This document shows, one piece after another, positions 35,440-47,245 of a stretch of DNA of 64,000 nt. The notes beneath the pieces were generated by a model. That model worked only from the letters and a program-made list of their open reading frames with translations, made no database searches and was not told where the DNA came from. The position numbers and the translations under genes are program-made. Origin of the DNA: Musa acuminata AAA Group (taxonomy: Eukaryota; Streptophyta; Magnoliopsida; Zingiberales; Musaceae); assembly GCF_036884655.1 (NCBI RefSeq), contig NC_088354.1, positions 13,464,501 to 13,528,500 on the forward strand. The letters are read 5' to 3'. Numbering within the stretch: the first letter of the stretch is position 1; every line of letters begins with the position of its first letter.

Positions 35440-36780
35440 GCTTTGTGTCTGATCCCCATCAGACCCCTGTGACGCTCAAAGACAATCTAAGACAACAGAT
35501 TTGTCAGTGGATCTGTGATGTTATCTTCGGATGAAACTTTTTCGATTGCTACATCTCATCGGGTCACGATCTTTTTGATCAGGTGGAACCTCCTCAGAAC
35601 GTGCTTAGACTTCTGATGAGACCTGTGTTCCTTCGCTTGAGCAACGCTCCATTATTATTGTAATATAAGGGAATCAGCTCCTTGCTGCCCGACACGACTC
35701 CCAAATCTATGATGAACTTCTTTATCTAGACTACCTCCTTTGCTACCTCTATTGTAGCAATGTACTCCACCTCTATGGTCGAGTCAGCAGTAGTATCTTA
35801 CTTGGAATTCTTCTAGCATAGTGCTCCTCTATTTAAGGTGTATGCATATCCCAAATTTGACTTGCTATCATCGACATCGGACTGGAAACTTGAGTCTATG
35901 TAGTCTTCAACCCTAAGGCTACTACCTCCATATACTAGTAAAAGATCCTTAGTTCTTCTCAGGTACTTAAGGATATACTTTACTGCTTCCTAGTGCTCCA
36001 AGCCTGAATCTGCCTGATACCTACTCGTGACACTCATAGCATGTGTTATATCAAGCCCGGTACATAGCATAACATACATGATAGACCCTATCATTGAAGC
36101 ATAGGGTATCCTATTCATGTTCATCCTTTCTTTAGGAGTCTTTGAGGATATACTCTTATAAATCGATATCCTATGTCTTATCTGTATAAGACATCTCTTG
36201 GAATTTTTCATGTCAAACATATTGACAATTGTGTCTATATACCTGGACTGAGACAAGCTAAGCATCCTCTTGAATCTATCTCTATATATTTGAATCCCCA
36301 AAATATAGGATGCTTCCTCTAAATCCTTCATGGAGAAGTGTATAGATAACCAAGCCACTATGGATAACATTCTTACATCATTCTCAATGAATAGGATGTC
36401 ATCCACATATAACAACAAGAAGGTGATAGCGCTCCCACTTACCTTCCTGTATACACAAGGCTCATCTTCGTTCTTAACGAAGTCATAAGATCTAATTGCC
36501 TCATCAAATCTTATGTTCCAACTTTGGGAAGCTTGCTTTAGTCCATAAATAGACCTAAGCAATATATACACCTTATCTGGGCAATCCTTAGACACAAATC
36601 CCTCCGACTATATCATATATACCTCCTCCTCGAGGTTGCCATCGAGGAACGTAGTTTTCATGTCCATCTACCAGATTTCATAATCATAGTATGCAGCAAT
36701 AGCCAATAATATTTAGATATATTTTAGCATGGTTACAGGTGAGAAGGTTTCGTCATAGTCAATATCGTTCGTCTCAGCAT
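35440..36780 (-). pseudogene. copia reverse transcriptase and RNase H
   Basis: The longest open piece is 35990-36595 (201 codons) with LLRSIYGLKQASQSWNIRFD, the catalytic box LLLYVDDILF and YILGIQIYRDR. Upstream (36600-36770) the frame continues with stops (MDMKTTFLDGNLEEEVYM). Downstream (35440-35990) an RNase H remnant is recognisable (DSTIEVEYIATIEVAKE) with stops. The enzyme once copied element RNA into DNA; this copy is dead. Confidence 0.85.
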
Positions 36781-37497
36781 CGTGGGTCCCACTATCGCTT
36801 CCACGTTTCCGTTATGCCTCCTCGTGTAATTACAACATAATCATAATCATAGGCACGTAGGCCTGACAATAAATGAGAAATAAAATGGAGGCTCGTAGGC
36901 CCCAATAATAATAATAATCACAAGTACACACATCACACGGTTCATGATCATTCATCCACATATTATACATCACATGTACATATCATCATCATGTTGGACT
37001 ACTAGATAATAATAATAATAATCAATTAAACTTTTAATTAATTAATATTTTTTGAAACTAGGATATTTAGGGAATTTTTGAATTTTGAAGGGTATTTTGG
37101 TAATTCAGACAGAAAGGACAAACTCATAATTTTTTAAATTCTAAGGGGCAAAATTTTTTTTGCCAAAAAACCCTAATCCCCTTCACTTCTCTCATGCTGT
37201 GTTGCCGTCGTCGCCACCCTACCGGTTGCCGGGGGGGGGGGGCACCACCCTTGCTCGCGGACGTTGTGCCTGCGGGCATTGTCACCCCCCCGGGTGGATT
37301 TGCTTGCAGGCCCTGCCCATTGTCACCGACCGTCGGTAGTAGCCAAGGTTACCATCTGCGAGGGAAATAAGGGCAGCAATAGTTGTTACCCTTTCTCGCT
37401 TTTGCGTCAACGATTTTGACGTCAAAAGCTTCTCAAAAACACAACACATGCAGTTCAAAACTAATCTTTCGCATGAATAACCTGGCTCTAATGCCAT
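36780..37497 (-). other. copia leader remnant with G-run
   Basis: Region between the RT remnant and the primer-binding site. It includes an 11-base G run at about 37231-37241 and a GC-rich patch (37190-37330) in otherwise AT-rich DNA. Gag is not recognisable, so a deletion joins leader to RT. Confidence 0.5.
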
Positions 37498-37995
37498 TGT
37501 AAAAAAATCTGGGGGTGACATAACTTACGCAGCGGAAGAACATAAAACAAAAAACATCCAAAATTTTTCAATATGTGTTCGTCGTCATGCGTAGATTAGT
37601 GCGTAAAACCTACGACACAAAAAACCACAGGTGAGATAATTGTGTTACCTAGGGAGATCGTATATCTTTAAATCCCTACTGATTTGTAGGAGTGAATGAA
37701 TGAGGTCAAGCGTCCTCCTCTCTAGTAGTGATCCACACAACAAGGCTACAACGATTATCCTTAAATCTCCAAGCCTGCTATTTGAGGAGGAGAAGGGGAG
37801 AGGAGAATAAGAGGTGGCTATCAAGAAGCCCCAACCTACGAGCCTTTAGTTCCCTCTTATTTATAGAGGCCCTAAGTTAACCATAATGAATTCTACCATA
37901 TTTGGTACTGGATCTCCATCCAATTACTCAAGCTTCTTAGATTAGTGGATCTCTACCCAATAATATCTTATTAGCTATTATTGGATCTTATAAAA

Positions 37996-38278
37996 GATTA
38001 TTGATCTTCACTCATTAGAAGTAAAATCGATACTAAAGCTAATAACCTCGATTAAAGAGGAATCGAAAATGGACTTAGGTTGGAAAGACCAAACCATTAT
38101 AAATTGGTTTACATCTTTTTTTAACTTGTGAATTTTATTCATGACTGTTCACTTATTATCCGTCACTCTAACTCACACTCAATACTTGATTAATTATATT
38201 TTTAATATATTTTATTTTCTCAATCAAATTTTAAAATTAATTTTATACCCTCGCCCCCCGTGCTATTAAGATCCTAAC
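37996..38278. repeat. fragment of another LTR end
   Basis: Ends GTGCTATTAAGATCCTAACA after a C-rich run, resembling the 3' end of the SIRE-like LTRs (TAGTGCTCTCGATCCTAACA). Probably an old, diverged LTR tail; the 5' part was not found. Confidence 0.4.
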
Positions 38279-38598
38279 AGTCTCGAGTCCAAGCTTGCTC
38301 AGATAAGATTCTTTTGGCTTTTGGTGTTGATGATTGCATCGATGACCTCTTGTTTCACTAGGATTTTAAGACTAAATAATTCTTTTTAAACTTTTAGACC
38401 GGGGTTAGATTTGAGTCTATAATATTTGATCTAACCATCAACAATAGACTCATATATGGGTGTGAAACTGAAGGTAGTTTATTTTGAACATCTCTTATGA
38501 TTGTAATCGATGTATGTTTAGTCTGATTGCTCTTCTTCTACTTCTTTATTAAGAGTTCTAATAAGACCCTAAAGTCTTATCGTCGCTATGATACCAAT

Positions 38599-38998
38599 TG
38601 GTAAGACCCTAAGGTCTTATCGTGGAAGAAAGGGGAGAAAAGCGAATGATAATGATCGCTTCGAGGGGATCGACCTCCTTGATCGCTTCGAGGGGATCAG
38701 CCCTCCTTGATCACTTCGAGAGGATCAGCCCTCCTTGATCACTTCGAGGGGATCGACCTCCTAGGGTTTGTCCATAGAGTGGAATAACATTTCATCGATT
38801 GATTTATTCTCAAAAGAAAGGGTTACATCACTATTTATAGAGTTCCACCTAGAGTCCATCAGGACTTGAACTATAATAATAAATAAATATTAAATAAACC
38901 TCTACTTGACTCTAACTGAACCAAACCGACTCAATAAATAACTGAACTAAATAGACTTGATAAACATTATTTAAAAGCTCAGAAAAAGGGTCCTAACA
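38599..38998 (-). repeat. Ty3 LTR (left) with minisatellite
   Basis: 400 bp. Four tandem variants of a GATCRCTTCGAGGGGATCR unit (about 30 bp) lie at about 38655-38760. The sequence before it (GCTATGATACCAAT) itself looks like a primer-binding site. Confidence 0.85.
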
Positions 38999-39084
38999 GT
39001 TCCTCCCTCTTCAAATCAGCCTTGCCCTCAAGGCTGAGTAGCATCAATCTCGGGGAGCTTCTCATTCAGCACTTTAGTTATAGA

Positions 39085-39546
39085 CTATCTACAACACATC
39101 ACAACCCGTTGATCAAGTAAGTATGGTCTCCACTTTTTGATAGTGTAAGCAACAGGTTGGTCTTTCAGTGTAGTAATCGTTACAAGAAACTTCTGACCCT
39201 GTATAATCAATTTTATCTTTGAACCTTTGCTATCACAAGTGAAAATCTGTCCATCAACGATCTTTACTTCGAATCTGTCATAGTTTTCAATGTGGTGGGC
39301 CAATCGATCAACAGTCTCACTATCCATAAAATTGTTAGTACTACCTATATCAATCAAAATAGTGACAGGCTGATGCTTAAAAGTTCTTCTGATTTTCATA
39401 GTTTGTGGGTTAGCATAGCCAGCCAATGTATGCACTGTATGTGTGATGGCTTCAATATCTTCATCAGGTTCAACACCTTCATAATCGAAGTCCAACTCTT
39501 CTGCTTTCGGTTCCGCTTTCGGTTCCTCTCTAATTGGCTTAATCAT
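39085..39546 (-). pseudogene. Ty3 aspartic protease, truncated polyprotein
   Basis: 154 codons. An acidic linker (EELDFDYEGVEPDEDIEAIT) leads to the retropepsin fold with the active-site motif ILIDIGSTNNFMD, where the usual DTG/DSG reads DIG, and later FEVKIVDGQ. The frame ends soon after, about 90 bases from the polypurine tract, so all pol enzymes downstream are deleted. The Ile in place of Thr/Ser probably abolishes activity. Confidence 0.8.
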
Positions 39547-39552
39547 CAGATG

Positions 39553-40311
39553 TTACCCTTGTTTACATTGGTGCTCCATACTCCACTTTTCATCATAGTG
39601 CAAACCCCTTGCTGATCTTTCCTTACTAATTTTTTTCTTATGTAGATGTGTAAATGAGATCGCAACTATCATAGTGCGGGGTTGACGAGCCTTAACTTCA
39701 CACCAGATCTCTGGATTAAGCCCTTCAATAAATGTATCCAGAAGCTGCCGTTCCGACCAATCTCTAGCTTGATTTGATAATCTTTCAAACCTACTATGAT
39801 ATTCTAACACTATAGATGTTTGACGAATTTTGGTGAGCTGGCCATCAACATTCTCATATTCGGATGGGCCAAATCGAACAAGAAGCCCTTTTTTGAACTT
39901 CTCCTACGAAGGAACTCCGTAAACAATTTCATACCAATCGTACCACTGGAGTGCATCTCTATCGAGCTGGATTGAGGCTATTTCTACTTTGGATTCTTCT
40001 GGAGTTCTATGAAAATGGAAAAAAATTTCTGTCCTAGAGATCCAACTAGTCATATCTCCATCTTTTCATCTCGAAAATTCCACCTTCATGTGTAAGTAGT
40101 TTGTGTCACAATCTTGGGGTATTTTTCCTGTATTTTCAGATCTGTGCAAAGTAGAACTTGAGCCCCCATTTTGTTGAAATTTATTGAGGCTCTCCAGTAG
40201 GCTCTTTTTGAAATCATTAAGTGTTTCTTGCAATCGGTTCTCAATTCTGATTTCCAATGCTTCCATTTGTGCTTTCACTGAGTTATCAGTGGCCATTATG
40301 TAAGACTGCAA
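39553..40311 (-). pseudogene. Ty3 gag
   Basis: Two frames joined by a frame break near 40066 plus an in-frame stop near 39900. The N-terminal piece (40066-40311) has a coiled-coil-like MEALEIRIENRLQETLNDFK. The middle piece carries the Retrotrans_gag hallmark ASIQLDRDALQWYDW (about 39930-39975), and 39553-39810 has EYHSRFERLSNQARDWSERQ and a GLNPEIWCEV segment. This is the capsid part of a Ty3/gypsy gag. Confidence 0.8.
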
Positions 40312-40319
40312 ATCTGTAA

Positions 40320-41871
40320 TCTCAACTCCTATTTTTGGTGTCGGTCAAGGGCATCAATAATGTCGATGCGAAGTTGTCGAGGAGGTGGACGCCGAGGGCA
40401 GTGCTGCGGTCACTGCGTTGGAGGAAGAGTAGCTGCCTTGTTTCTATCACTGCGTGGGGTGAGAGCGCCGGGGTTGGAAGGTGACTACGTTGATGTGGCT
40501 GCAGCTGATACGACCTAAGGGGTGATTGCCAGCAACGGGGTTGAGGCTGCAGTGATTGGTGGCTGTGGCACAAAATGCAAAGTTACTCTGTTGGGGTCGC
40601 CACGAGGAGGGGAGGTCGAGCGGTTGCGGTTGCGACGGTTGCGACCCAAGGGAAGGCAACGATGGTGGTGCGGTTGGGGGCAGCGCCGCCAAGGGCTTGC
40701 CGCCGCGGTGGCTGCAACGGTGCAGATGGGAGGGAACAATGTTTGTCTCTGTCGCACTGCGGAAGGAGGCACTGGTGACGCCAAGGAATCACGTGCGGTT
40801 GAGGAGATGGCAGTGGCTACGATGGTCGTAGTTGCCTTGTTTTGATCGCCGCGAAGAGGGATGGTCAAGCAACTGCAACTGCAACCCAAGGGCATGCAGC
40901 AATGGTGGCACGGTTGGGGGCAGCGTCGCCAACGGTAGAAGTGACGAGGGGGTTGGTCCGTTGGCCGAGAAGCAGCGGCCGCGGTCCTTCTCGCTCCAGC
41001 AGGGTGGAGCAGCAAAGAGGGAAGACTGCTGGCCGGGGAGCAGCGGTGACGGTGGTTGCCGGCCGGGAAGCAGCGGCGACTGTGGTGGCAGTCGGCACTC
41101 GTAGCGGCAAGGGAGACCGGCGGCTGCGACAACAGAGGAAGCTCTGTTTCTGCAACCGCTACAAGGAGGGGCTGCAACACCCGACGGCTGCAGTTGCAAC
41201 CCAGGGGGGTTAGCACGATGGCGGACTAGGCAGCGTCGCCGACGGTAGAAGCGGCGATGGGGTGGTCCGCTGGCTGGGATCGACGGGCGGCTGCGACAAA
41301 CAGAGGGAGCTCTGTTTCTGTCGCACCACAGAAGGAAAGGTTGTTCCCGGGGTTGAGAGGCAGCAGTGGCGGTGGTCGCCGGCCGGGAAGCAGCGACGAC
41401 GGTGGTGGCAGTCGGCGCTCGCAGCGGTAGGGGAGACCGGCGGCTGCGACAACAGAGGATACTTTGTTTCTATCGCACCGTAGGGGAAGCCGCTGGCGAT
41501 GCCGACTGATCACGACCGGCGGTGGCTGGCAGTGGTGGTTTCTCCGCTGGGAGGCGACGATGGGGGTGCGGCTAGGGCAGCGTCGCCGACGGGCGGCGCT
41601 GTGGGGTGGTCCGCTGGCTGGGAAACAGCGGTCGCAGCCAGCGAGATGGGGAAGCGAGGAGAGAAGGTTGCTGGCCGGGGCGCAGCGACGGCGGTGGGCG
41701 CTGGCCGGGGATCAGCGGCGGCGGTGGTCGCCGACCGGAAAGCGGGCGATGGTGGTCGCTGGCCAGAGAGCAGCAGCGGCGGGTGGGTTGGCCGGAAGCA
41801 GGGGATGCGGGGGTGCGTGGCTGCGGCTTCTTCTTTCTCTCTTCATTTTCTTTCTTTTTTCGGATATCAAT
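40320..41871 (-). repeat. GC-rich leader with minisatellite-like reiteration
   Basis: About 1.5 kb of strongly G-rich (+ strand) sequence between the right LTR and gag. It holds many variants of blocks such as GGCCGGGAAGCAGCGGCGAC and GGCAGCGTCGCCGACGG. The larger block around 40830-41215 is echoed at 41216-41480 and again, more weakly, near 40560-40790. All six frames are mostly open because stop codons are rare at this composition, so the frames are not evidence of protein. See findings. Confidence 0.75.
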
Positions 41872-42229
41872 TGGTAAGACGCTAAGGTCTTATCGTGGAA
41901 GAAAAGGAAGAAAAACGAATGATAATGATCACTTCGAGGGGATCGGCCTCCTTGATCACTTCAAGGGGATCAACCTCCTATGGTTTATCCACATAGTGGA
42001 ATAACATTTTATTGATTGATTTATTCTCAAAAGAAAGGGTTACAAAGAAAGGGTTACATTATTATTTATAGAGTTCCACCTAGAGTCCATCAGGACTTGA
42101 ACTCTAATAATAAATAAATATTAAATAAACCTCTACTTGATTCTAATTGAACCAAACCGACTCAATAAACAACTGAACTAAACAGACTCGATAAACATTA
42201 TTCAAAAGCTCAGAAAAAGGATCCTAACA
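41872..42229 (-). repeat. Ty3 LTR (right)
   Basis: 358 bp, alike to the left LTR, with a small duplication of AAAGAAAGGGTTACA near 42032-42057 and only two copies of the GATCACTTCGAGG unit. Confidence 0.85.
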
Positions 42230-42469
42230 AGTTCAAGATGAACCTTTCAATACTTCTCTCGTATATAACTTATAGTTTTATAATGATCACAAAATAAATT
42301 ATCTTTTTAGGAAGAAGATAAGGTTTTACCATTCTTAAGATTCTTTTTAGCTTTCAAGTGCTTATTTACATTCTTTTCGGTTCAGGTTTGATTGTTCCTC
42401 TTAATTGTCATTGTTATTACGCTTGAGTTTCGAAGAGGCCCAATTTTGTGTTGATGTGAGCATGGAAGT

Positions 42470-43946
42470 GTTAGGAACAAGTCGGCACTAAGAGGGGGGG
42501 TGAATTAGTACAGCGATAAAAATTACATCAGTTTGAAAAACCTTCGTACGATAAAATCTGATTTCGACGGAGACCATTTCAGAAAGATCTTTAAATTGAA
42601 AGTATACGGAAGTGTAGTTGATGTAAAGCAAGGAAGACAGTTTGCAGTTAAGATAAATAGCAAAACAGAAATGCAAACCGATTTATAGTGGTTCGATCGT
42701 CGTGACCTACATTCACTCATCCGATTCATCTTCTGTCAAGGCCATCGGCATCCACTATCGATCTTTCTTTAATAGGCGAAGATCAACCTCCTTTTTACAC
42801 CCCTCTTCTTCTTTTATCGGGTTTAGGAGATAACCTTTACAAGCACTCACTCCTCTTTCAAACTATTCTAACACTTAGACTAGAAGAGGAGAATTCTCAA
42901 AAGAGATTACAACAGCATTTTTCCCTCTTTAAATTCTCTGTGCTTGTGTGAGTTAACCAGGGATGAGAGGGGTATTTATAGGCTTCAAGTTGATTTAAAT
43001 TTGGAGACTAAAAAGGTTTCATTCTAGGTTTCCTGGGTATTGGCGGTACCACCACCGTTCTTGGGCAGTACTACCGTCGCAGGATCTGCAGTTGGGCGGT
43101 ACCACCGCCCAGATTTACTGGGGTGTTGTTCCCCAAGCGATGCCACTGTCGACCCTGGCAGTGCCACCGTCGGCCAGGGTTTCAGCACCCTGGTTGGGCT
43201 TTGAATCCGGCCCAAATAAAGTTGATGGGATTACCTCCTAATCTTAACTCCAATTATGTGTTAACTATGATTTTTAAGACATAATCTAAACAAGATAAGT
43301 CCGGTTTCTTCCGGCGAGCTTCCAGCGATCTTCCGGCAAACTTCTGACGATCTCTCGATAATGTTCCAGCGGACTCTTGCCAAGCTCTTGGACTTCACGA
43401 TGATCTTCTTGGCAAGTTCCTATGAGCTTCTTTGGCAAGCTCTTGGACTTCTCGGTTGGTTCCGGCAGAACTCCTAATGAAATCGCGTTCTTGACTCCGG
43501 GACTTCATTTTGCTTTATGTCTTGCTATCGTAGTTAATCCTGTACACACAAAAACACACTTCGATCTAGACAATTATTACTAAGCATGAATCATGTTATC
43601 CAGTATGTCATTGGTCCATCGATGCTTCGTCCGATTCTATGGCGCATCGTCCTCTCTTGTGGCCTATTGCCCAATCGGCCAGTTGACCTCTGTAACTTCG
43701 ATATCCTTGGCGCAATATCCGCTCTTCTTGGCCCGATGCCCGAATCAATGGCCCGAAGCCTTCTGTCGATACGTCGACCGATCCTCCGGCCCGACGTCCA
43801 ATCTTCTGACACGTTTTCCTCCGGCCCAACATGATTCTTCCTGCTTTAATTCTCTCCCTGATCGAAGCATCCTACGTCATTCAAAACACAGATTAAATCA
43901 TAAATACTTATTAATTGGTTTCGTCATCAAAATTCGAGATTCAACA
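42470..43946 (-). mobile_element. solo LTR of the SIRE-like family
   Basis: Reverse-complement relative of the LTRs at 55742 and 61439: starts TGTTAGGA...CACTAAGAGGGGGGG and ends CGAGATTCAACA. It is flanked by GGAAG (42465-42469) and AGAAG (43947-43951), a target duplication with one mismatch. At 1477 bp it lacks the long tandem arrays present in the 2.4-kb LTRs but keeps the GGCGGTACCACCGCCC-type repeats (43040-43190). Confidence 0.85.
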
Positions 43947-43951
43947 AGAAG

Positions 43952-44432
43952 GTGGTGGTATATTTCATCATAGTTGATCTATGAGTCTAATACCTTAACG
44001 TTGATCGAGCCATTATAGAGGGTATGTCGATGTGAGCTTCGACACCAAAGGGTCAAGTCCTTGCTCTGATGTTCTATTCAGTAGCATCTTCTTTGCATTT
44101 GTGCATCTCAATTTATGCATCTCAATTGGAGATATGTCTCTCTCCTTTATTGTAATATTTTTTTCTTAATTATCGTTTGATTAGCTTCAGCTTGCATCCA
44201 ACCCATCATGATCTCCATCTACATCTATTTGGCTAATACTACTATATGGATAGTAAGGTCAATCAAGGCTATTGGGTTATTAGTCATCATCTCATTAGTA
44301 TTTCTTCCTTTAGATTATCGTGGCATCAACTCTAACTCCTGTAGTTCTTTCATCTAACTTTTTATATCCATGTCTCATGGTCATTATCCACAAGAACATT
44401 ACTCTGATACTATATAATTCGAATGTAAGTTT
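43952..44432 (-). other. remnant of an LTR element leader/gag
   Basis: Region next to the LTR at 44433. A weak primer-binding site (- strand TAGTATCAGAGT, about 44402-44413) is visible. The sequence probably continues leftward as 42230-42469, split by the solo LTR. No open frame. Confidence 0.45.
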
Positions 44433-45231
44433 TGTTAGAGGAAAGAACTATCACTAGTAAACTGTGTAAAACCAAAAGAAACTAGCCTTTTTTACTTGTA
44501 AAGCTAAAGTATTAACTATAAGGTTTAAAACAACGAAATTAAAAGTTTATAAAGAGACTAATAGGTGCATATGGCACATGTTATCTTTGGAAAGTTCTTG
44601 GGTACTCTCGATGGTTTGCGAAATATTATCAGTTTTGATCTCCTCCTCTCTCACTATTGGAATCTCCTCTTAAGGTTTAGACAGTAGGCAATAGGCTTTG
44701 GGTGCTTCTCATAGCGGTTGGGCAAAGGTTGATATAGAGCTTTGGTAGTTGGAACTTGAGAAAGAAGGCTATAGTTGGAAGGATTGATTGCACCTCTTAG
44801 AATTCCTTCTTTCTTTTCCTCTATTATCTCTTTTTAAGCTAGAACAACTAAGGCCAACTAAGCTCTTGTTGGAGACTTCTTTAATTGTCTTTAGTTAGGG
44901 GGCACATATCTTGTTTTATAGGGAAAGCGGTGCACAAGTCCTTAAAGCTTAAGGAATTTTCTTGTAGAGCATGCACAGCTAGTACTTTTCTTAAAGGGCT
45001 GTGCACCTTCTTTCTTGGTGGTTGCCCTTATTTGGGTGAGGTTTGCCCTAATTCGAGTCATATTATGACTTGGAATAAGGTAAGTTGATTATTGAGACTT
45101 GGGCTTTAAGGATCGATCAAACTAATCGAATGGTGTTGAGATCATCTTTGTTTAGTTTCTCTAAAAATAATCTTTTGTGTTCACTTGAGTATTTAAGTAT
45201 TAGTGCATAAAACGTCTGTAGGTCTGTTACA
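44433..45231 (-). repeat. decayed LTR
   Basis: Starts TGTTAGAGGAAAG and ends GTCTGTTACA. Internal blocks match 33360-33804. The weak primer-binding site on its left suggests it is the 5' LTR of a - strand element whose body is mostly lost. Confidence 0.6.
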
Positions 45232-45518
45232 GTGGTGATATGGACAGCTAGAAACTAGAGATATAATCCTACCAAGATTTCTATAATTTTGGCAATTTAG
45301 AGGCTAACTACAAGTGACATAATGGCTCCTATAGACCAAATTTCTTTAAGAAAATGCAGAGCAAAAAACTCCAAATAGATAACTAAGCTCATTTAATTCA
45401 CTGATAACATGCTCAACTCGGATGCCACACAATGCGTTCTCCAGATTATCTGTACTTAGTTCACTCAAAATTGACTTGCAGTTGGCTTAGTAACTAATGC
45501 TAGCTGTTCTCAAAGACA

Positions 45519-45734
45519 TCAACCTATAAGACAGATATGGGTCTCTCCATGTTCACCGTCAAGCAATGCTGTCATTCCAGTTGGTACTTCGCCATGGCAA
45601 CTAGCTAGGTGAACAAAGTTATAGCTGAACTGAACTCCATCCAAAGAAGCTCGAAGCTCGAAGCTTAGCGTGCCTGTGTTTCCAATATATTGGTTCTTGG
45701 AGGAAGGCTCATCAATTTGCTCAAACATGCACAA
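45519..45734 (-). other. conserved module of unknown function, copy B
   Basis: The - strand frame has SLDGVQFSYNFVHLASCHGE followed by VPTG, matching copy A at 26310-26582 and copy C at 51060-51260. It lies about 460 bases beyond the stop codon of the second F-box gene, the same relative order as in the other units. Confidence 0.5.
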
Positions 45735-46195
45735 TTTGTGTCTTGTAATATGACTGAAACTAAAAGGATAATCTTTGCAAATAAGAGGAGATTTATATTC
45801 GGTCGTTCTCTAAGAAATCCTTTGTTAGCTTTCCAAGTTTAACAGTCGGAGATGGATTAATCTCTTCGTGCGCTGCATCCTCCTCCAAAAAGAGAGGAAG
45901 TTAATAGGCAGCATTAATATCTTGTGACCAGTTAGAAACTCGAGGTTCTTAGACTAAGATAGTTTTGTGATTTGTCAGACTTCGGATTGCAATAGACACT
46001 AACCAATTTCATTAACTGACACAGATTCAAGAATTGGTATGATCATTAACATAAGGAGCTGAATATCTAATTGCACACATATACATTTCTAAAATTTGAT
46101 TTCTGCAAGAGACTGTAAAAGCTCATAAAATGAAACATGGTTAATTAAGCCTTCATGACTAACTAATACAATTGGCATTGTTATCGTTGTATATT

Positions 46196-47245
46196 TCAAC
46201 TCGAACTTGGAGAGATCCAAACTGGGATGCAAAGATTTTTCGGTTGTTCCATTGATATTCTCATATTCTGATTTTCTATGACATAAACATTTAATGACAT
46301 ATAATCAATGAGATATATACAGTTGCCACGACACTCTGTTTCAAGAGTTGAGACTAAGATACCATGATTACCATATTTGATATCATATAGGAATAATGCT
46401 CGATCACCTAAGCTCTCCATCTTGATCCAACTCTTGTTCTTCCAATTGAATCGAAACTGATAAACTTCTTGACCTCTGTTGATGCCGACCAACAACATTT
46501 CTTCACAAGATTCAACTAAACAAATCTCAAAGAAATATATGGGAGATAAAACGTTGGGCAATTGTCCATTCAAATCCATGAGTCGAAACGGAAAAACTTC
46601 AAAACAAACCAAGTGTCTAGAATAATGTAAAGCATAGAACTGTCCTTGAAACCTAAGGATTGAACTATAATCACTTATATTCACATCTTTCTCTATGGTC
46701 CATGACTTGTCTCCCGACCTCCAAGCATAGAGAATATCAACATCTCGTGCAAGAACGATGCAATTAGGGTCTGTCGGAGCTGATGACATGTAAACGAACT
46801 CTAAGAGTACTGGGTGTTCGGGTGTTGGGAGATGCAACCATGCCCCGGAGAAGGGATTGTATAGAGAGATGGTGTCATTCTCCAGCACCAACCAACCATG
46901 TGAGCTGCTACTAATGAAGCTTCCATCGAGGGGAAAATCGAATCTAATCTTGAATGACATGTTTTCATCTACTACACTTCGTAGGTTACAGACCCCCTTG
47001 GCATGCTCCACGTTGACCAGCCATGGTATTTTGTTCATGGTGGGGTTGTATCGTTGAGCCATGATCGACCATTCCTTGCACACGGTGCTCAAGCGGACAG
47101 CATCCTTGGGATTCATATGCATCAACACTCTCTCCACAATATCATTGGCAATGTACCTAGTGATGCCCTCGGCCCTTTTTTCATCCTTTCTCTTTTGTAT
47201 TTTGTTGCTCGTGACAGTAGCTTTGCTGTTGAATGTCCACTCCAC
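46196..47245 (-). CDS. F-box protein with DUF295 propeller, start codon lost
   Basis: 349 open codons paralogous to 24710-25768 along the whole length: F-box ANDIVERVLMHMNPKDAVRL with CKEW, then HGWLVLEND, SLYNPFSGAWLHLPTPEHP and RFQGQFYALHYS. The frame begins with GTG, not ATG. The only nearby ATG (47249) is in another frame and runs 22 codons to a stop; its product (CGVDIQQQ) resembles the N terminus of the first gene (ISNDQQKQ), so a frameshift in the A-rich stretch after codon 15 is likely. Alternatives are an upstream spliced exon or translation from the internal Met before HMNPKDAV, which would lose half the F-box. Possibly a young pseudogene. Confidence 0.75.
   Translation of the reverse strand: MEWTFNSKATVTSNKIQKRKDEKRAEGITRYIANDIVERVLMHMNPKDAVRLSTVCKEWSIMAQRYNPTMNKIPWLVNVEHAKGVCNLRSVVDENMSFKIRFDFPLDGSFISSSSHGWLVLENDTISLYNPFSGAWLHLPTPEHPVLLEFVYMSSAPTDPNCIVLARDVDILYAWRSGDKSWTIEKDVNISDYSSILRFQGQFYALHYSRHLVCFEVFPFRLMDLNGQLPNVLSPIYFFEICLVESCEEMLLVGINRGQEVYQFRFNWKNKSWIKMESLGDRALFLYDIKYGNHGILVSTLETECRGNCIYLIDYMSLNVYVIENQNMRISMEQPKNLCIPVWISPSSS

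Larger units (their letters stand above)
33805..37995 (-). mobile_element. Ty1/copia element with 1.6-kb LTR, right LTR truncated
   Basis: Left LTR 33805-35412 ends in CA beside a purine tract (ATCTCTCACTTG on the + strand, 35413-35424). The right LTR begins TGTAAAAAAATC at 37498, after a primer-binding site variant (- strand TGGCATTAGAGCCAGG, about 37480-37495). It matches the left one only to about 37995, where other sequence takes over. The internal part keeps RT and RNase H remnants but lacks most of gag, protease and integrase. Confidence 0.8.
38599..42229 (-). mobile_element. Ty3/gypsy element, pol lost, GC-rich leader
   Basis: LTRs 38599-38998 and 41872-42229 both start TGGTAAGACnCTAAGG and end ATCCTAACA or GTCCTAACA. 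A purine tract (- strand GAAGAGGGAGGAAC) abuts the left LTR. Between them in - strand order are a 1.55-kb GC-rich leader, gag, and an aspartic protease; RT, RNase H and integrase are absent. The left LTR is longer because it has four copies of a GATCACTTCGAGGGGATC-like unit against two. No matching target duplication was seen. Confidence 0.85.

Noticed and set aside
35990..36595. RT with YVDD as a possible endogenous pararetrovirus
   Set aside because: Flanking motifs, LTRs, primer-binding site and RNase H order are those of Ty1/copia; no movement or coat protein region was seen anywhere in the window.
40515..41216. Long open frames on both strands in the GC-rich block (up to 233 codons)
   Set aside because: Stops are rare at this composition, frames overlap on both strands, translations are low-complexity and no domain is visible.
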